From the NCBI RefSeq assembly GCF_921293095.1, contig NC_060257.1, positions 69,014,472 through 69,078,471 on the forward strand: a DNA stretch of 64,000 nucleotides. The letters are read 5' to 3'. The notes beneath the pieces are model-generated. The model ran no database searches. It worked only from the letters and a program-made list of their open reading frames with translations, and was not told where the DNA came from. The stretch comes from Ischnura elegans (taxonomy: Eukaryota; Arthropoda; Insecta; Odonata; Coenagrionidae). The translations under genes and the position numbers were made by a program. This document shows, one piece after another, positions 46,366 to 57,819 of the stretch (position 1 is its first letter; the number at the start of each line of letters is the position of its first letter).

Positions 46366-47760
46366 TTTTACATTGAAATATCATTTTCCATCCACATTGT
46401 TGATCGCTCTATTTCCATTCATCTGGCAATTTTCATTGTTGTTGTTTATTTTTACGCAATCACAATCAGGGCGGTATAGCCCTGAAGACGTAGGTATCCC
46501 TCTTGTAAATCAATATTACTTCTCTCTCCGCGTCCATTTTCGTCGTATTCTTCAATCCTCGTTGGTAATAGAAGGAATAGGGATTGGCCCATTGTTGGAT
46601 GATGTCCATTTCGTCGTCATGAAATTCCTTGCTATTCTGAGTCCTGGACCACTTGTGTTCGGTCCTTCGTTAAGCCGTCTGAAAACGTAGGATGAGACGT
46701 GCATCTCTTCCATAGAGCGGACAATGCGCTCGTTCTCCGATTCCCCAAGGACGTAAGATTTGAGTTTTGAGAGCACTCACTGAGATCTCCTCTGTCTGCG
46801 AACCCCATCCTTTCTCCTTCTCTCTTTCTGCTACCGATGTTCAACCCTTAGCAGAAAGGCCGAGATATATTAAGACTTACACGTTCCGATTCGATACAAC
46901 CACTTCATGCCGATAAGATATGCATTGTATCTGTCTCCTGTGCACGGATTTCCATATATTTCGAAAGGCCTTTTTAAACGGGGCACGTCATTGCGCAATT
47001 TAAAGTATGTACGAAGACGCTATCAAAATTGCGTGGTGTAAAGAGGTGAATTGGTGGAACACATGCGTGAATGCGTGGAAGCAAGACGGCAAAATACCCC
47101 ATGCTCTAATTCCAAGCTCGCATTCTTGCAACTTCAAGATGTTTTCGGTACAAACCTGCGCAATGACATGTCCCGTGTATAACGGCCTTTACACTTCTCA
47201 TGTGATGACCAACCAGGAGATTGGTTTGAAATTGCTTGATTAAAAGGCGTTCCCCATAGCAACAACCTTTTTATTCCTCATCTCACATACTTCAGCAAAC
47301 GACGCATGCTGTAGTGGTATTATTTTGAAAATTTTGCCATTACATGCCCCTATTGCTTTTCCTCCAGGTACGGACAGATTAAAGCTGTTGCTTTGGGGAG
47401 AGTGGAGTAGGAGGTTGTTCATTACTTTCCTAGGCTTGACATGCCACCATATGAACTGTGATCAACAATTCTCTCCTCCATAATATCTAGGAAAAATGAA
47501 GTGAAGATAATCTTTAAGGTTGCTCTCTGATGTGAGAATTTATTTAACCAGGTTAACAAATTATGTTTAGAAATAATTGGCGAATACATAAAAGCCACTT
47601 ATGCATGCATATCAGACGTCAGATGATTGATCGCTATGAGCTTCTACATTCCACCGAGGCATCGTGGAAAATAATGAAACTCACCACCTTAAATAATGAA
47701 TTTAATCCGCGCCTGATTTGGTACAAATAATCTATATCATGATCTAAATAGGAGATGCCA
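46366..47760. other. No recognised feature
   Basis: Frames at 46373-46690 (plus, 105 codons) and 46552-46844 (minus) overlap, and neither resembles a known family. CCCTGAAGACGTAGG near 46480 looks like the start of a hammerhead-like motif but lacks the hairpin and GAAAC. Confidence 0.4.
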
Positions 47761-47765
47761 TGATG

Positions 47766-47995
47766 AGGTATTTGCTCCAAATGGTGGGGGTGGGGAAGAA
47801 ATAGTGTAGAGAACCTGGCGTCGGTATTTGACCTACGCCTAACAAAAGGCGTTTCTTTAAAAGTGGGCCTATTCTAACTTTCGTTAAGAGTAAGCTAATT
47901 CATACGCTGGGTTTCTCTCGAGTCTTCCTTCCCTACCCTTCTTCATGTCACAAATGGCCTTAGCTGTCCGTTGTCTCCTTCAAATACCATGTCAT
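47766..47995. repeat. Two SINE 3' fragments in inverted arrangement
   Basis: 47766-47850 read on the minus strand (AAAGGCG, ATACCGACGCCAGGTTCTC) and 47875-47993 read on the plus strand (TTCGTTAAGAGTAAGCTAAT, GCTGGGTTTCTCTCG, TCTCCTTCAAATACCAT) both match the 3' half of the SINE at 49771-50075. They face away from each other. The heads are missing. Confidence 0.7.
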
Positions 47996-48490
47996 AGTTA
48001 GTTTCGTCAATTGTAAATCGATTGACACTCAACTTAACTCTCCTAGTCCATATTTTTTCGTCTTCATCACTCATCCCTCTTCTACAGCGTAATTGTCTTC
48101 GAGTAGGACTTGAACTAATTGCTATTAGTGGCAACGATATTAACCTATCCATAACTTCAGAACACAGGAAATATGTTGTGTATTCATAAAGTAATAACGC
48201 ACTTTGCACGTACATCAAATTTTTGTCTTCAACCGCACAATGCAATAGAATCACGCCCGTTAGCTCATGATTAGGCCATAGTGTGGTGAAATCCGTCGTT
48301 TGATTGAAAATAATATTTCTTTGGAAAATCAATTTAAAGTTAGTTCTTTCATCATGGCTCAAGCGATTGTTGTATCTGTGGTATAATTTTCGAGTTTTGA
48401 AATGTATACAATTGAAAAAATACCCCATTTGTACTATCTAAAATCTTTATAGGATCAAGCACAGATCCTTGTGGTACTTTACACAGATAC
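47943..48490 (-). pseudogene. Possible LINE reverse-transcriptase trace
   Basis: On the minus strand the frame just upstream of 48430 encodes KVPQGSVLDPI (near 48440-48480), close to the VPQGSVLGP motif of LINE reverse transcriptases. It decays at once after that. The adjoining 161-codon minus-strand frame (47943-48428) has no RT homology and its end is SINE sequence, so I do not regard it as a gene. At best this is a very short LINE relic. Confidence 0.35.
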
Positions 48491-49759
48491 TGTGGCACTG
48501 ATGGCAGGGGTACACAATGGCGCACTGCGTTCGATGCATAGCAATATCATATAAAACCCTTCTCTTACCATCATTTTCTCCCAAAGTCCCCTTCCTCTTC
48601 CAGTTACGCGCCGTCTGGAGTCAGAAGGGGCCACTTCTGCTAATCTCTTCTTGGAAATCATCTATATCCCCTTCCAATCCCCTCCTCATACTCTCCCCCT
48701 GTTAACATTTTACAAAGATCCCGTCCGAACCCAATCAGTGCATTTATCTTACCCGGCGAGTTCAGTTGGCATTTGAGAAATCCATGCTTGCCTATTTACT
48801 TCAGAAAAGCGGAGAAATGGGCCTTTACCCCTTTTATCTCCTTGCCTGATCCTTTTGATCAAAAATTAATTTTTCGATATTAACTTTGAAAATACCTCTT
48901 GTACAAGATTATTTCATGCTTTGAAAAGCAGGAAAGGCATAGATGTTAAAGAAAAAATCACATCCTGGTAGATGTTCCGAAACGTTTGTGATTGGATTTT
49001 CAGCTGGTTTTGATTCGCAGAGAGAATAAATTAGAAATGGCTTATGCGGTTTTTCTCTCTTTGATATCCCTTTTACTAATCAGACACTAAATAATCAAAA
49101 CAGTTCATTTTTATCCCATTTATTTTCAAGCAAGAGTCCGTATGCATACTCACAAACAAACAAAAAGGAAGTTTATAAAGTGAAATGATATCAACCTCTC
49201 TTCCTAATTTCATATATTAAACTGGTTCTTAGTTTATTTAAAAAGCAAAGCAATCCTCTTCTTATCATTTCACTCGCCACTCCAACGAATCGGTTTTTGT
49301 GATTGTTATATAAGATTTTTAAAAGTTTTATTCAGTCTTTTTTCCACGATGAACCAAAAATGACTGCATCATATCGGGAATGAAATATTTTGAGCTGATG
49401 TTTTCTGAATATATTGCATAATAAGTCGGGGATTTTTGAAGGCTTGTTTTAATTGTTCTTGTAATCTTAACTTATATGACCTATACAAATCAGCAAATCC
49501 TTATAAACGGTGCTCAAAGAGTACACATTACCCTCTTTCGTCTGGTTGGATTCTTTTTTTCAACGATTTACTCTATAAAAATTACATTATATATCATAAC
49601 GAAATTTTCAGTGCGAAAGGAGATGACTTTTGGAAACATTTGCTTGTATTTCGAACTTGAATATTTTACCTCAGTATTTTCTTTAAAGCTTTTCCTTTCA
49701 GAGGTCATAAAGCTTTTTATGATTTCGATGCTGGAATAGTGTGTCTAAAGGCGTGTGTC
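48491..49759. other. No recognised feature
   Basis: No supported gene or repeat. Overlapping short frames at 48479-48705 and 49436-49739 appear to be chance. Confidence 0.4.
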
Positions 49760-49770
49760 AATGTCAAGCA

Positions 49771-50075
49771 GGGGATCGGGTTGGTGTGGTGGCTAGAGTG
49801 TTAGCTTCCCACCCTGCGGGCTCGGGTTCAAATCCCGGCAGTGGCAGAGAATTTTCAGACTGCCTGATCCCTGCTTGAATGTTGTGTGGAGGACATTTCA
49901 AGCGCAACACTCCGTCCGTCGGATGGGACGTTAAGCCGTGGTCTTCTTGGCGCCTTTCGTTAAGAGCAGGCTAACGCCGACGCCGGGTTTCTCTCCACCC
50001 TTCCTTCCACACCCTTCCCTCATGGCGCAAATGACCTCAGCTGTCGGTCGCCTCCTCCAAATACCATACCATACC
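49771..50075 (+). mobile_element. Full-length tRNA-derived SINE with target duplication
   Basis: The best copy of this family. A tRNA-like head (GGGTTGGTGTGGTGGCTAGA, CTGCGGGCTCGGGTTCAAAT with B box GGTTCAAATCC) is followed by a body (CAACACTCCGTCCGTCGGAT, CGCCGGGTTTCTCTCC, GTCGCCTCCTCCAAATACC) and an ATACC simple tail. AATGTCAAGCA (49760-49770) and AATGTCTAGCA (50076-50086) flank it, a near-perfect 11-bp duplication of LINE-mediated insertion. Relatives are at 33301, 34790, 38164 and 47766-47995. Confidence 0.85.
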
Positions 50076-50086
50076 AATGTCTAGCA

Positions 50087-51670
50087 TACCTTTGTCAGGG
50101 ATGAATATCATCGCCTGATGATACCAACGATATGCTGGACATGGGAAATAGATATAATACATATTTGCCAGATTTTGGGACTGTGGATCGAATTCAACGG
50201 TGTTCTCTTATCCCTTATGCGATAGACCTCTTTACTTGATATATTTTCAATCTCATTATTTTTATCCAATTTGCAGTATTATATGGATTATTTCAAAGAG
50301 ATCTTTAGCGATTATTTAGATCTTTAACGAGAGTAGTTTGAGAACCTGGAATCCTAGAGAGCATTTCGCATACTAACTGGCCTTATCTGCTCTGAGCACT
50401 CTGGTGGAGTTTTCCACTGATTGCGCTCGAAAGGTATTACACATTGTAGTATTCTCCAGCTCAGAGAAGCCATTTCTTTGGAATAAGGCTTCTAGCCCTT
50501 TGATCTCACAGATGCGAATTATATTGTTGCACGGAAATACGCGGATTATTCTTGTGGAGCGGCTATTCATGTACTATGCCTCGAAAGTCCTCCACGGTTT
50601 AATCTTGGGAGTTGACGTATTATCTTCGTAAAATGAAGATGTAACATAGGAAAAAATCATTAATATGATAACAGGGTTATGACCACTGGTTGGGATCTAT
50701 TATTTCGTTGATTACCTTGTTTCTAAAATTGCTGTTGAAAATGTTTTGTGTCTGTGAAGGAGACGCATAATCTTATGAAAATATTTTGAAATTTATGTAC
50801 CTATGGTTTCAAAATATGCATAACGCGTGGCAACTGACTTAATTAGCTTTTTAAGGTTTCTATCACAACAGATTGATTAAAATTAAATCAAAAATATTTT
50901 TTCAATACAATATAACGGCGTCACATCCACCTTTTTTTTAGAATTATATCTTTACAATAGTATAATTAAATCAATTTTTGTCTTGACATACCCCAATAAT
51001 TGACTTGATAGGTGGTGGCTCATTACATCCTTCAAATAGCATTACTCATTTGTTTTCTGTAAACATGTGTTTTGAAACTTTTTTCGTTATAAGAAATATC
51101 AGATAGTTGAAGCAATAATTTATAAGGAGAAAGTAATATTTGAGGATGGGAGGACGAAGATCGCGTTGCCAAAGTTACTCATTTCTTGGGAAAGAAAATT
51201 CTGGCATAATTATTTTGTTTGCTGTTCGCAACAAAGGCTCAACGGTTGTGGCATGTTCCAAGTATTCATTCTTTAAGGCCGATTTTATGCGTGATTTTAA
51301 ATTGAATTCAATATAAACCCCTTTGTATATTATTGTGTGAAAATCTATTCCGATGAGAGGATAGGTCTGGAATACGATAAATTAGAAGATTTTGATGCGT
51401 ACCGCCAAAAAAATCCCTTCATGTTTGCATGCAATTGGCTCATCTACTCTGGAACCTGATTTTGATGAAATTCGTGGTCAAAACGACAGTATCATTCGTC
51501 ACACTAATTTGGTTTCTTAAATATAAAGGCAGGATTCTATTTAGTTTACCCTGATTTTTTCCAACAAGATTAAAATTTTTTTTTCCATAGTTATACTCTA
51601 AATTTTGAGGAAAATAAATACCTGGAACTGATTTTTTTCTTGTTCATTCCTTCGTCCGGCATAAATGTGG
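50087..51670. other. No recognised feature
   Basis: AT-rich non-coding DNA. Complementary frames at 50373-50631 have no domain. Confidence 0.4.
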
Positions 51671-51679
51671 GAAACATAT

Positions 51680-51776
51680 AATGTGGCCCTTACATTGAAA
51701 GGTTTGGAGACCCCTGCCCTTGATCGTGCTGATCGTCGGTAGGGTTATCTATGCATGGAGGTTAGGGAAGGAAGAC
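51680..51776. repeat. Right end of a hAT-like element plus duplicated flank
   Basis: AATGTGGCCCT, then TTTGGAGACCCCTG ending at 51716, is the right end of a CAGGGGTCTCCAAA-type hAT-like element whose left end is missing. The flank after it (GATCGTCGGTAGGGTTATCT, then GAGGTTAGGGAAGG) is repeated after the intact element at 52115-52175, about 398 bp further on. Confidence 0.65.
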
Positions 51777-51802
51777 TGTGGTTGTACAACTATGCCCTAG
51801 AT

Positions 51803-52114
51803 CAGGGGTCTCCAAAATACGGCCCGCGGGCCGGAACCGACCCGCGGAGGGCTTTCATCCGGCCCGCGCACTCGTTTCAAGTAGCGCGCGATTCTCGCTC
51901 GTGTAACTCCGTGAGACACCGGTAGGAACATTGCAGCGTAGTACTGCACGTCAAAGTCGCCTTCAACTGTTCGTAAATAGGAAATACGCCACCGGATACT
52001 TCAGTAGACGTTGGTATCTAATACTTCAGTCATTGGCAAATTAGCTATCCGGCCCGCGAGGCGATTCGGAACTTGGAATGTGGCCCTCGTGGCCTAGTAA
52101 ATTGGAGACCCCTG
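51803..52114. mobile_element. hAT-like element, CAGGGGTCTCCAAA ends
   Basis: Inverted ends CAGGGGTCTCCAAAATAC and (minus strand) CAGGGGTCTCCAATTTAC bound 312 bp. The flanking 8-mers CCCTAGAT (51795-51802) and CCCTAGGT (52115-52122) are 7 of 8 identical. GGCCCGCGGGCCGG-type palindromes follow each end, a layout common in non-autonomous hAT elements. It is non-coding. Confidence 0.85.
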
Positions 52115-52175
52115 CCCTAGGTTGTGCTACGCGTCGGCAGGGTAATCTATGCACTGAGGTTAGGGAAGGGAAGGA

Positions 52176-53556
52176 AAAGCACGCGTGTGCCGAAGTGACT
52201 CATTTCCAGTGGAAGAACGACCGTCAGATCGATGCCCGGAGAGGCCGGAGGGGTGTGTAGCTAGGGTCCCTTGAATTATTAATACCGACGCGCGACACTT
52301 ACGGCAGTGAGTCTTTTCAGCATTTCCCGCCATCGCTCTCTTAACCCCGTTCCAGATTTCGCGCCGCTCTTTATAGCCTGCCTACGTCTCCTGAAGAAGC
52401 TACTCGAGCAAACACATTCTGCGCGCACGCCTTACGACCTTGATGGCATACTGTTCCCCTCGTTTCCACAGAAATTACACCACGCTTATCTCCCTCGCTT
52501 GCACTCCTTCTGGTGAAGAATGTGATTTTCTGAGAAATAAGCACGGTTTCAAAAGCATTCGCCGCCTTGAAAATAAAAGAAAACGAGGAAGCAAGACACC
52601 CCTTGAGGAAACAAATGAATACGTGCTTGAATCAGTGCGGGGGTTTTCCGTTCGCTAGCTCCGACGTAATTAATGGTCTGCCAAAAAAAATGCACCTGCC
52701 ATCTTATTGCTTCTATAGACAAATTGTTCTTGTCTACAGCAGCAATATCTTGTTGACAACAAATATATTTAAGCTTCTTTTATATTTTAAAACAGGAAAT
52801 AATTTCTTTGGAGAAAAGTTTTTTTTCGATTACTCCTGCATTGTGATGAGTGTAACCTGATTGATATCAATAAACATATTTTGCGTTTTTGCTTTATGAT
52901 AAATAGAAAAAAGCTGCATTGTCGAAACTGAACCCTTCTGAATCTATATTAGCGGTGTATTTTGGAAAAAAAAATTCATAATAATTGATTTTTACGTGGC
53001 GATGACCCCACCCCCGTTTTATTAGGAGAAAAGTGCAGTAAATGGCATTTGAGCGAGGGTCAGGCGGTTTACCTAGAGGTTTAAAAATTTTTAGGCCATA
53101 TTTTTGATCAGCCCTACAACTTTTTTCATTGGGCCAGATGGGTTTGAAAAAAAACGATTTTTCTGATCCGCCCTATTACACTGCCCTTACTCGAATTTAA
53201 TTGGGAACCGCTAGAGATTTGGAGGCTAAGTGATAGACTTCGGTTCCTTGAGAAATTTAAAACAGAGCAATTAGAAGGACATCATCTTAGAGCCGCACTG
53301 TATTTCCTTGTCCAACAGGAAAATTAAAACAAGAAAGTAGCGCTAATTTAATTCATTTTAGTGTTGACTGCTGCGTTGAATGAAAGTAGAAGTAGGTAGG
53401 AATTTCGTTTCCCTCAACTATGGAGGATATCATATTTGGTCTAGGCTTAGTCATTGCTGGGTCGAACTCTGGCAGTGAAATCATTCACAAAACGCATTTA
53501 CAAATTTTATATTCTCTCACGGTTAAACGTATGCAGTTCTGAAAATATACAAAACG
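52176..53556. other. No recognised feature
   Basis: Frames at 52307-52860 lack domains. The 53010-53190 part has CAGGCGG/CCGCCCT-type blocks that look transposon-like but do not pair convincingly. Confidence 0.4.
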
Positions 53557-54086
53557 TAGGGATGTTCGAGTAGTGTTTTGCGATCTCGAGTTCAGTATCG
53601 AGTCGAGTTGAAAACTATTCGTGAGTATCGAATCGAGTTTAATCATTTCTGGATCTGGCAATATCATACATTTATATGCCACAACTTATTCTCTTTGTAA
53701 ATATTCTTTACTTAATGCTTAGCTTGGTGTAAAAACGAAAAGATAATGAGGAATGTTGATGGTAATTTTGTCAGTATTAGGAGATGAATGCAAATTAAAG
53801 TGTCATGAAAATTTTCATAATTACTATTGAAATGAATTAACCTCTAGTAATATGTGGTCATTTTAATTAATATACCTATATGTATCCGAGCTGCCAGAAA
53901 CAGCCCTCAGTAAAAGCATTTGCATCATTGTAATAATGCCGCTTCCTGTCGGCGGATTTCTGAACTTACTGGCCTCGACAGCTCTGTAACCCTAACTACT
54001 CGACTCGGTATTCGTAATGCTACTCGAATCACTCGAGTTGAGTACCAACTACTCGACTCGGATTTTTGAGTACTCGCTCATCCCTA
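53557..54086. mobile_element. hAT-like element, TAGGGATG ends, ACTCGA-rich
   Basis: It starts TAGGGATGTTCGAGTAGTG and ends with the complement of TAGGGATGAGCGAGTACTC. Subterminal regions hold many ACTCGA/TCGAGT motifs (GAGTCGAGTTGA, CTACTCGACTCGG). The centre is unique AT-rich DNA without a transposase. Flanking 8-mers do not match, so the target duplication is not confirmed. It is 530 bp. Confidence 0.7.
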
Positions 54087-54372
54087 ACAGGTAGATATCG
54101 TAACATCATCATCATAAACTAACCAGTCGAAACAAGTGTTGTCGAGTTATGAAATTAAAATAAGTGGACGGACGACATCTTTGTGTATCTCATCACTCAG
54201 TTGTTGTACAATATTTCTCCCGAAAAAGTTGACTTCATTCACATGCAGTCCAAACACCTCCCACCATACGCCTATTGAGATAGCTTACGGGGTAGTACGC
54301 ACATGTAATCGAAGTGACATCACTTAAAGGAAAAAAAAAACACCCGAACCTCGGTCAATCGTTTTTGTCCCC

Positions 54373-54500
54373 AATTTCCGAGATGGACCGGAGAACTTTG
54401 CTTTTTAGGGTGTGGAATAAATAGCTTTTTGGAGAAGGAGGAGCGCTGTGGATAGGAAGACGGATGAGAGGGTAAAAGGTGTTTGTTGGGGTATTTTTCA
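54373..54500 (+). repeat. Repeat pair, unit 1 (54.4 kb)
   Basis: AATTTCCGAGATGGACCGGA, AATAAATAGCTTTTTGGAG and GATGAGAGGGTAAAAGG recur in the same order at about 55027-55150. The two differ by many substitutions. Type unknown; it could be a LINE or LTR fragment, but no coding evidence is seen. Confidence 0.6.
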
Positions 54501-54624
54501 GAGGGTGCGAGAGAAGGAAATGGATCTAGCATTTATACCTCCTATTTTTGCTCGTATGTTTGAGGTTTAACAAATTTCGTTAGCCATAACTTGCAAAGAT
54601 AATATATTTCGTAAGATATCTGCT

Positions 54625-54800
54625 GGTTTCGATGGCGGCGAGGTAGAGTCCAAGCGTGCCTAGCAAGAGGTCGCAGGTTCGAGTCCCGACAGGGGAGGTT
54701 CCCCATATTTTGTGAGTGGTGGTTGGTGTACATGTAATTGTTGAAATATTCACTAAGCGCCGTAGTAAAAGACCAATAAGTGCTGCTTTCGGTGGCATGG
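54625..54800 (+). repeat. Probable tRNA-derived SINE
   Basis: GATGGCGGCGAGGTAGAGTC, then TCGCAGGTTCGAGTCCCGAC gives weak A-box and consensus B-box GGTTCGAGTCC. The body follows (AGGGGAGGTTCCCC, TGAGTGGTGGTTGGTGTAC). The minus-strand frames over it are antisense artefacts. Confidence 0.55.
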
Positions 54801-55026
54801 TAAAAAATATGAACTGATTATTATCAACGATTAGCAGTACATTCGGTCGTTTACTCGCACTTAATATTTTTCATTCTGAAATTGCTAGAAATGTAAGCAT
54901 GTATTTTCATCACTTTCCCAATTCTTAGCCCATATAAGTGATCGAAAGCACACCACTTATGTATGAAAAGAAAACTCCAATATATTTTTTGAAATTTTTT
55001 TACACCTGACATTTCCCCCCCCCCCC

Positions 55027-55150
55027 CAATTGCGAGATGAACCGGAACACGTTCCTTTAAGACGGTGAAATAAACAGCTTTTTGGACGAGGAGTGATACC
55101 ATGGAAAGGGAGATGGTTGAAAGGGTGAACGGAACATTGTGTGGGGGGTG
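55027..55150 (+). repeat. Repeat pair, unit 2 (55.0 kb)
   Basis: Direct relative of 54373-54500 (AATTGCGAGATGAACCGGAA, AATAAACAGCTTTTTGGACG, GTTGAAAGGGTGAACGG), about 654 bp away. It is preceded by a 13-nt C run. The overlapping frames on both strands (54851-55403) have no known domain. Confidence 0.6.
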
Positions 55151-55681
55151 TGAAAGCGGTAATCGGCGATTAGCGGGGCTCCGGGGCAATCAATCACTCG
55201 GTTTAACAAACGACAAAACTTCCCTGACCCACCCCCGTCCGATTGTGGCCCTCCCCTTACTCCTGCTAATGCTCTCAAGTCCACTGCCTAAATCCATATC
55301 ATTGGCGTATGCACGCCATCTATGTACGAGGCCGTTTGTTTTTCAACCTCCGATAGCTCAGCAAAAACATCGCACAAGCGACAGGAGGGTACTGCGCGGA
55401 TAGGGCAACTTCGCGTCCTCCGCACCACACGCTCAAGTCATTTCTGACCGTAAATTATTAGTTTAAGGTTAGTAGTAATCTCATTAACTTCCCTGCCTCA
55501 ATTGATTCTCCCGCCAAGTATGCACTGCGGAGAGACAGTCAGAGAACTCGCCGAATGGCTGCAGCATTGACATGTCTTGTCCTTTATGCAGATAAAAGAG
55601 ATTTAAAAAAATGCACTGTGGCTAGAGTTTGAAAAAGTGTGAAACACTACGTCCATTCCCATTCAAAACAAAAGATGAGAC

Positions 55682-56053
55682 ATGCTGACTTCTGGAAGTG
55701 CTCTGATCCATGACAACGACTGTCACCTCAGCGCTGATGCAGCCCAACTTTTCCTCGAGCAATTTCAATGGGACATTTTCGATTACCCACCGTGCAATGT
55801 CGACCTAGTGCCATTTTACTTCCTTCTTTACGCTGAAATAAAGATGTGGCTTGGAGGGAAGTGCTTTCAAACGGGCGACGAGCATCAGGACAAAGGCAAA
55901 ATTCATTGGAAGTCATTGGCGACAACATGTTATGAAGAAGGTGTTGTAAAACTTGACCACAGGCTTGACCAATTCCTCAATCGCCGAGGCGATTATGTCG
56001 GAAAGACACCACAAGTTTGCTTAAAATTTACCAATGAAATAATTTTTAATTAA
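55682..56053 (+). pseudogene. mariner transposase C-terminal fragment
   Basis: The frame encodes the end of a mariner-type transposase of the class fused in SETMAR. Visible are LIHDND (the second catalytic Asp of the DDE/D triad, in HDN), FQWDIFDYPPCNVDLVPFYF in place of the usual PPYSPDLAPSD block, KMWLGGKCF, CYEEGVVKLDHRLDQFLNRR and GDYVGK near the C-terminus. The third catalytic Asp, expected 35 residues after the second, is Tyr here, so the protein would be inactive. The N-terminal DNA-binding region and first Asp are not found upstream, and no terminal repeat is clearly recognisable. This is an old, 5'-truncated copy. Confidence 0.85.
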
Positions 56054-57529
56054 TAATTTCCTCTTTTGTTCATAGGCCATCGGAGTTTGAAAAAAAAACG
56101 TCCCTCGGTTATAAGAGAGAATGTCTGTTTGTCGGTCCGCTATGCATTTCCATACGGCTGCACCGATTGCAAACAAAGTTAGCACGTAGGTGCATCTCAT
56201 GCTTTCAAAGCCTATGGAGCTACTTCTGGTTGTGTCTGACGCGCCATTTGCTTTTGCGCCGCGCTAAGGGGAGGGCCACAAGTCCGACCCAAGAAGTTTT
56301 TTCGACCCGAAGACGTGAGCTGGAACGCGCCCGAAACTGTCGTCCACCAAAAATGAGCGAAGGAATTGTTGTCAAATAATAATAAAAAGCGATAAGATAC
56401 AACAAATTAAAATTTCCATGAAACAGGAAAATCAAGGAGTAGAGGATGAAAAACATGCTGTAATTCGTAATACCGTATACAGCGATTAATTTTATGAGTT
56501 GCTCAGGAGCTACCTGAAGATGTGAGGAAATATTGACGTCTATGCCCATAATCTATTCCATATGTTCTCATCTGTGATGGGAAGGTTGTAGGTTGGACGC
56601 GAAAGGGGAAGAACGAAAGGATTCAGAGATAGATATTTGGAACTGGCTTTACACCAAGATAAAATAGGAAATTCAGTGTTGGAAAAGGGACAGGTTGAGC
56701 TGGTTTTAAAATTTTCATGCTAACGTCCCTTCTGAGGAGGACTACCTGAAACGAGTGTTTCCTCAGATAAGATGTTAGTTCACAGGGCAATAACCATATG
56801 TGGAATCTTAGAAATTTTAATAACTTGTCATCTACATTTAAATATTTCCTAGCAGGAAGCCTCGATAGGTGTTGATCGGGAGGTTTCATGGCATTAGCCG
56901 AAGATTAAAAAAAACATATGGATAGAGTGAGAGATTTGACTAAGCTCTGCCTAGAAATTAGATAAGTTCTCTATTTTCTGGGAGATGAACGGATTCCTAT
57001 AACTGCCCATTAGCTAAAATATCTTTCTTGTGTTATCGTTTCTGTCTCACCTTGAAAGATGATGCGTTCCAAGGATTAGGTTTAACGTTCTCTGGAAGAC
57101 GTGTGCTCTAAATTGCTCAAGCAATCTATGCCTTGAACTTAGCATACCAGTATTAAGCGGCTCCCTACCTTCATATTTTTTTTCATACGATATGCAGGAT
57201 ACCTTTTAAGGTATGAGAAAAGCTTATCAGTTCTAGTGATGCATTGCAGACTAATTCATAAATGTTTCAATTTCGTTGCAATTTGTTCATTATAATACTA
57301 GTCATCATCCAATCAAGGTAGCTTCAAAGCAGTGATGGAGGTTAGCAATCTCGTGACTCAGCAGCTCAGTATTTACTCTGAAGTTCAATGAATCATTCAA
57401 CTTAGTGGTTTAATCTGAAGGCTGGCTTGGATCGGTGAGGATAAAGTGCACTCCTTGACTAAGTCAAAGCTTGTGAATTTTCCTGCATTCATAGTAGAGG
57501 GGTTTCAAAATGGATGATTTTTGCTTGTC
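56054..57529. other. No recognised feature
   Basis: No supported gene. The first ~50 bp after the mariner stop may include the element's 3' end (AAAACGTCCCTCGGTTATAA), unproven. Confidence 0.35.
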
Positions 57530-57539
57530 CTGTAGGTTG

Positions 57540-57620
57540 GCTTCTTCTTGAGTTCGAACCCGGACCGTTTCGTCGGAAGGCTAGCGCTCTACGCACTGGA
57601 TTACCACGCTCTCCCGATTC
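57540..57620 (-). repeat. tRNA-like SINE head, minus strand
   Basis: On the minus strand GGGAGAGCGTGGTAATCCAG, GAGCGCTAGCCTTCCGACGA and a CCGGGTTCGAACTC B box give a tRNA-like shape with imperfect stems. A B box and partial A box are clear; no SINE body is recognised. Confidence 0.5.
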
Positions 57621-57819
57621 AATGCCTGTAAAATAATCATCATCAATAGTTCCCACTTCTTGGCCTACTCATCCTGGTCTTTATTTTCCTTTTCATGGTG
57701 ATGTTTACCCGTTTCCCTGGTAACCGCATTTCATTCTCTTCTTCCTCCCTCTAAAGTCACCCGCTGGAAACCTACTTAGTTTGCCATTGATTATTTCGAG
57801 CCATTAGCGTCGGCTAATC

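Noticed and set aside
46470-46500. Another hammerhead-like core (CCCTGAAGACG)
   Set aside because: No hairpin or GAAAC follows.
47943-48428. 161-codon minus-strand open frame
   Set aside because: No recognisable domain; its C-terminal codons lie in SINE sequence.
53010-53190. Possible short transposon with GGCGG-type ends
   Set aside because: The candidate ends do not pair well and no target duplication is visible.
54136-55403. CRISPR-like or phage-like features
   Set aside because: No regularly spaced short repeats; content is clearly eukaryotic.
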